From Vulcanimicrobiota bacterium (GTDB lineage Bacteria > Vulcanimicrobiota > Vulcanimicrobiia > Vulcanimicrobiales > Vulcanimicrobiaceae): 8,980 bases of DNA. The DNA is taken from NCBI GenBank assembly GCA_013289785.1, contig JABCZE010000043.1, positions 1 through 8,980 of the forward strand, in the 5' to 3' direction. Positions 6,119 through 8,980 of the stretch are shown in pieces (positions within the stretch are counted from its first letter, which is position 1; each line of letters starts with the position of its first letter). The notes under the pieces were generated by a model, which saw only the letters and a program-made list of their open reading frames with translations, was not told the DNA's origin and searched no databases. A program made the translations under genes and the position numbers.

Positions 6119-6129
6119 GTTTTAGTAGC
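6111..6129. terminator. Possible bidirectional terminator hairpin
   Basis: A perfect 7-base inverted repeat GCTACTA (6111-6117) and TAGTAGC (6123-6129) around the loop GGTTT, extendable by one G-U pair. It contains both convergent stop codons. It could end transcripts from both sides, but it is short, AU-rich and has only broken pyrimidine runs after it (TATCTTCTTCT on plus, CTTTCC on minus), so termination is uncertain. Confidence 0.35.
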
Positions 6130-7440
6130 TATCTTCTTCTGCAGTAGCGAGATTGCGGCGCTAAGCTGAGCGTCGCGGGAAACGTCGCCGAAGCGCGCGT
6201 CGCGAGGCTCGTCGATCGCGATATCCGGGTCGATGCCGCGCAGGTTGATGTCGTGGCGATTCGGCGTCAAATAGTGCGCGGTCGTGATCTTGATCGCGGC
6301 TCCGTCGGGCAGCGGCGTCAGCGTCTGCATCACGCCCTTGCCGAACGTACGCGCTCCGATCAGCATCGCGATGCCGTCATCCTGCAACGCGCCGGCCGTG
6401 ATCTCCGACGCCGAAGCCGTGTATTGGTTCACGAGCACCGTTAGCGGCAACGCAATCGAGGGATCGGGATCGGCGTGGATCGTCGTGTCGCGCTGGCCAC
6501 GCTCCTCGACGGTCAAGAGCGCCTTGTTGGCGATAAACTTCGAGGAGATGTCGAGCGCGGAATCGACATAACCGCCGCCATCGTTGCGCAGATCGAGCAC
6601 GAGCGCCTTGGCGCCTTGTGCGTTCAGGCGCGAAACCGCCGTGTCGAACTCGTTGGGCGTCGATCGGCCGAAGGCCATCACCCAAACGTAGCCGATGCCG
6701 TCACCGAGCATCTTGTAGATGACGGTCGGAGGCTGAATGTCTTCACGCGTGATCGAGACGACCGTCGTTGCGGCCGGACGCGCCACCGTCACCGCGACGA
6801 CCGTGCCGGCTTTGCCGCGCAGTAGCGAGCTGACGCCGTCGACCGTGAGGCCCTTGGTCGGCGTGCCGTTTACGGCGGTAAGGAGGTCGCCAACCGTAAG
6901 GCCCGCGCGCTCGGCGGGCGTACTCGGTAACACGTACGTGACCCGAACGAAGCCAGACGTTGCATCGGGCTGAATCATTACGCCGATGCCGCCGATGCGC
7001 GCCGGATCGAGCGCCTCGTTAAACGCCTTGAACTCGGCCGGAGTGAAAAACTGCGTGTAGCGGTCGTTTACGGCTTTCGCCATCGCATTGATGGCGTCGT
7101 AGGTGAAGTCGTTCGGCGAGGCATGGGCGGCGCGAGCCGCGGCGGCAATCGCTTCATCAAGCTCGGCAACGGTAGCATCGCGATCGGATTCGACTTGCAG
7201 CGCGGGCGCGGGAATCGGCGTGCCGGCCTTGCGTGCGGCGTCCGCTAACGCTGCGCTTGCAGCGGCGAGAAGCGCGCGCGGTTCGACCGTTTCGTAGTAG
7301 GTGGTCGTCAACAGCCGATAGCTCTCTGAGACGTCGCCGGCCAATTGATACGGGAGTACTTCTCCGGCCGGTGCGGCACCGAACCAGATAAGAGCGCCCG
7401 CACAAAGGGCGACGTATCGAACGAGATCGCGCTTGAACAT
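6115..7440 (-). CDS. S41 family C-terminal processing peptidase (CtpA/Prc type)
   Basis: A secreted serine protease of 441 residues that should cleave protein C-termini in the extracytoplasmic space. The first 26 residues form a signal peptide (FKRDLVRYVALCAGALIWFG, then AAPAG). A helical region follows, then a PDZ domain from about residue 147 (GGIGVMIQPDATSGF, AERAGLTVGDLLTAVNG), then the S41 core with VLDLRNDGGGY. The Ser-Lys dyad is intact: Ser343 in TASASEI and Lys368 in TFGKG, 25 residues apart as in E. coli Tsp (S430/K455). The start is set by the GAGAGGA ribosome site, 5 bases before ATG 7440; ATG 7443 is the alternative. It lies 68 bases after tsaC on the same strand, so the two may share a transcript. 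Its substrate is unknown. Confidence 0.92.
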   Translation of the reverse strand: MFKRDLVRYVALCAGALIWFGAAPAGEVLPYQLAGDVSESYRLLTTTYYETVEPRALLAAASAALADAARKAGTPIPAPALQVESDRDATVAELDEAIAAAARAAHASPNDFTYDAINAMAKAVNDRYTQFFTPAEFKAFNEALDPARIGGIGVMIQPDATSGFVRVTYVLPSTPAERAGLTVGDLLTAVNGTPTKGLTVDGVSSLLRGKAGTVVAVTVARPAATTVVSITREDIQPPTVIYKMLGDGIGYVWVMAFGRSTPNEFDTAVSRLNAQGAKALVLDLRNDGGGYVDSALDISSKFIANKALLTVEERGQRDTTIHADPDPSIALPLTVLVNQYTASASEITAGALQDDGIAMLIGARTFGKGVMQTLTPLPDGAAIKITTAHYLTPNRHDINLRGIDPDIAIDEPRDARFGDVSRDAQLSAAISLLQKKIATKT

Positions 7441-7445
7441 CATAA

Positions 7446-7452
7446 TCCTCTC
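7446..7452 (-). promoter_or_regulatory. Ribosome binding site of the S41 protease gene
   Basis: GAGAGGA on the minus strand, ending 5 bases before ATG 7440 and 2 bases before ATG 7443. This spacing favours the second ATG and argues against the longer frame starting at 7488, which has no such site. Confidence 0.65.
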
Positions 7453-7508
7453 TTCGTTACCCGCTCTCAGAACGCTTTGGAACCTCAATTTGTTTCATCT
7501 GGGCTTCA

Positions 7509-8453
7509 TCACGAGGCCGCGCGGCGCAGCCGGTCCATGATCGCCAAGCCCAGCCCGGCTTCGGTTACCGGAGCCGCATCGATTCGGTCGAGACCCAGAG
7601 CGTCGAGCTCGTGCAGCATCTCGAAAAGATTCGCGGCCGCTTCGCGCAAGTCGCCGCGCCGCGAGAGAGTTCGCGAGGCTGAGTATCCCTCGGGCGGGTC
7701 TTGCAGCGCGATGACGCCCGCGCGGAGGCGTTCGGCGTGCGCCACGAGTTTTGGGTCGATCAGTCGCAGCGGCGTCGCCGGAGCGTAATGTTGGTCGAGC
7801 TGGCCCGGCGCTCGCACTTCCGAAGTGCGACCGGTGCGCTCCAGCGGGCCGATCGCCGCTTCGATTCGTTCGAGAGCAATCGCCCCCGGACGAAGCAGAG
7901 CCGGGCGAGGCTCCACCGCGACGATCGTCGACTCGATGCCGTACTTCGTTGCGCCGCCGTCGAGAATGAGATCGACGCGATCGCCCAGCATTTTCGCGAC
8001 GTGCTCGGCACGTGTCGGACTCAAGCGGCCAAAGGGATTCGCGCTGGGAGCCGCCAGCGGAGAGCCAACGGCCTCGAGCAGCGCGCGCGCGACCGGGTGG
8101 TCGGCCATCCGCACCGCAACCGTTTGAAGGCCGGCCGTTACCAGCCCGGGGACGGCGGGGCGTTTTTTGAGCACCAGGGTCAGCGGACCGGGCCAGAACC
8201 GCTCGATCAATGTCTCGGCGGCGGCCGGAACGGCGGCGACGACCTCTCCAAGCATCGCACGGTCGGCGACGTGAACGATCAGCGGGTCGAACGACGGTCG
8301 CCGTTTGATCTCGAAGATTCGGGCCACGGCGCGAGCGTCGAAGAGCAAAGCCCCGAGGCCGTAGACCGTCTCGGTCGGAAAGGCCACCACCCCGCCCTGG
8401 CGCAGCAGGACCGCGGCGCGGGCGATCGAGTCGCGCGTTGCCGGCAGCAGCAT
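7509..8453 (-). CDS. tsaC: Threonylcarbamoyl-AMP synthase (Sua5/YwlC/TsaC family)
   Basis: Makes threonylcarbamoyl-AMP from threonine, bicarbonate and ATP, the first step of t6A37 modification of ANN-decoding tRNAs (including tRNA-Ile). At 314 residues it is the long Sua5 form: a YrdC-like catalytic domain (about 1-205) plus a C-terminal Sua5 domain. Visible motifs are PTETVYGLG (26-34), KRRPSFDP (50-57, the KRxxxxP nucleotide site), APSANPFGRLSPT and IESTIV. The linker PGQLDQHYAPATPLRL corresponds to the usual PGxxxxHYAP. The Sua5 domain ends in GLGLAIMDRLRRAAS. The start is ATG 8453, with only a weak upstream GGGG. It is divergent from the phosphoesterase gene and upstream of the S41 protease. 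Confidence 0.94.
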   Translation of the reverse strand: MLLPATRDSIARAAVLLRQGGVVAFPTETVYGLGALLFDARAVARIFEIKRRPSFDPLIVHVADRAMLGEVVAAVPAAAETLIERFWPGPLTLVLKKRPAVPGLVTAGLQTVAVRMADHPVARALLEAVGSPLAAPSANPFGRLSPTRAEHVAKMLGDRVDLILDGGATKYGIESTIVAVEPRPALLRPGAIALERIEAAIGPLERTGRTSEVRAPGQLDQHYAPATPLRLIDPKLVAHAERLRAGVIALQDPPEGYSASRTLSRRGDLREAAANLFEMLHELDALGLDRIDAAPVTEAGLGLAIMDRLRRAAS

Positions 8454-8522
8454 CCGCTAGCCCCAGCGAACGCTTGGAAGGGAAGGGATGGCCCCCGAAC
8501 CCGAACCATTACTTCTTAAGGT
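8454..8522. other. Short divergent intergenic region
   Basis: Sixty-nine bases between tsaC and the phosphoesterase gene must hold both promoters or parts of them. I see no clear -35/-10 pair on either strand. The only notable sequence is TTAAGG directly before ATG 8523, which may act as a closely spaced ribosome site. Confidence 0.3.
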
Positions 8523-8980
8523 ATGGGCGATCACAATCGTATTGGGCGGCTGCCGGCCCTCGGCAGTTTTTTTGCGAGCGGCCTGCTTGGCGTGCTGCTG
8601 ACGGGCTGCGGCGGCAGCGGCTCGGCGGGAGTGGTCCCGCCCCCCTTCGAGCCTCCGCCCCCGGCCAAGCCGGGTAAGTACTTCAAGCACATCGTGATCA
8701 TGATTCAAGAGAACCGGACCTTCGACAATCTCTTCGCGACCTTTCCGGGCGCGGACGGGACGAGGTCCGGGTTGACGCACAACGGCAAGATTCTGCTGCG
8801 CGCCGGCGACCTCGAGAGCCAGATCTCGCCCAACAACGGTCACCGCTACTGGCAGGCCGATTGGAACAATGGCAAGATGAATCATTTCGATCTGGTACCG
8901 ATCGGCCGATTACCGGGAACGTACGTCTATCAATACGTTCGACCGAGTCAGATCGCGCCGTACTGGGATCTGGCCAAGCA
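8523..8980 (+). CDS. Lipoprotein of the phosphoesterase / phospholipase C family, N-terminal part (cut by window end)
   Basis: The first 152 codons of a secreted phosphoesterase (Pfam phosphoesterase family, which includes phospholipase C and acid phosphatases). The start at ATG 8523 gives a lipoprotein signal peptide: Arg in the n-region, a hydrophobic FFASGLLGVLL core, then the lipobox LTGC with Cys at residue 30. A Gly/Pro-rich tether follows (PPPFEPPPPAKPG). The catalytic domain opens with KYFKHIVIMIQENRTFDNLF, where the ENRTFDN block holds metal- and phosphate-binding residues in the family, then FPGADGT and later NHFDLVPIG. The substrate (phospholipid, phosphomonoester or other) cannot be read from this part. 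The ribosome site TTAAGG is unusually close to the ATG. Lipid anchoring outside the cytoplasmic membrane is inferred. Confidence 0.88.
   Translation, partial: MGDHNRIGRLPALGSFFASGLLGVLLTGCGGSGSAGVVPPPFEPPPPAKPGKYFKHIVIMIQENRTFDNLFATFPGADGTRSGLTHNGKILLRAGDLESQISPNNGHRYWQADWNNGKMNHFDLVPIGRLPGTYVYQYVRPSQIAPYWDLAK

Noticed and set aside
7701..8519. Plus-strand frame of 272 codons opposite tsaC
   Set aside because: Arg-rich, low-similarity sequence, antisense to a well-conserved enzyme; a GC-rich codon-position shadow. The same applies to frames at 354-998, 863-1309, 1771-2607, 3136-3705 and 3996-4802 on plus.
1..8980. CRISPR array, transposase, phage, toxin-antitoxin or defence genes
   Set aside because: I saw no regularly spaced repeats, no transposase or integrase motifs and no terminal repeats. 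All large frames are explained by housekeeping, envelope or regulatory genes.

Overview
This GC-rich window (9.0 kb) carries nine protein-coding genes, one tRNA and two copies of a dispersed palindromic repeat. Pyruvyltransferase CsaB sits beside a DUF5693 membrane protein, a pairing found in bacteria with polysaccharide-anchored envelopes. Together with the GC-rich codon use and a lipoprotein phosphoesterase with an ENRTFDN motif, this suggests a deep-branching envelope-complex lineage such as Candidatus Eremiobacterota (WPS-2) or a relative. That placement is an inference; there is no rRNA here to settle it.

Layout, right to left on the minus strand. tsaC (8453-7509, threonylcarbamoyl-AMP synthase) is followed by a secreted S41 C-terminal processing protease (7440-6115). 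After a break come tRNA-Val(UAC) (5603-5528), a small exported Ala/Pro/Ser-tailed protein (5452-4892), an ECHDC3-type crotonase-fold protein (about 4895-4122), a 230-base stretch rich in hairpins (4120-3890), the DUF5693 membrane protein (3891-1897), csaB (1900-809) and the N-terminal 269 codons of ileS (809 to beyond position 1). Three junctions overlap: DUF5693/csaB (GTGA), csaB/ileS (TGATG) and, if a 50-residue reading frame is real, small ORF/DUF5693 (GTGA). DUF5693, csaB and ileS therefore look like one translationally coupled operon.

Plus strand. A small RsbW-type ATP-binding anti-sigma-like protein (5714-6118) runs against the protease gene; both stop codons sit in one CTAG palindrome inside a hairpin. 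A lipoprotein phosphoesterase (8523 onward, cut by the window end) is divergent from tsaC.

Most worth a second look: (1) the string of hairpins at 3910-4120, whose A/C versus G/U mismatches fit a minus-strand RNA; (2) a dispersed palindrome inserted in frame into ileS just before the editing domain; (3) the crotonase gene's missing start codon, explained by a single transition that would have turned a GTGA overlap into GTAA; (4) loss of both catalytic glutamates in that crotonase. I found no defence system, CRISPR array, transposase or phage gene.
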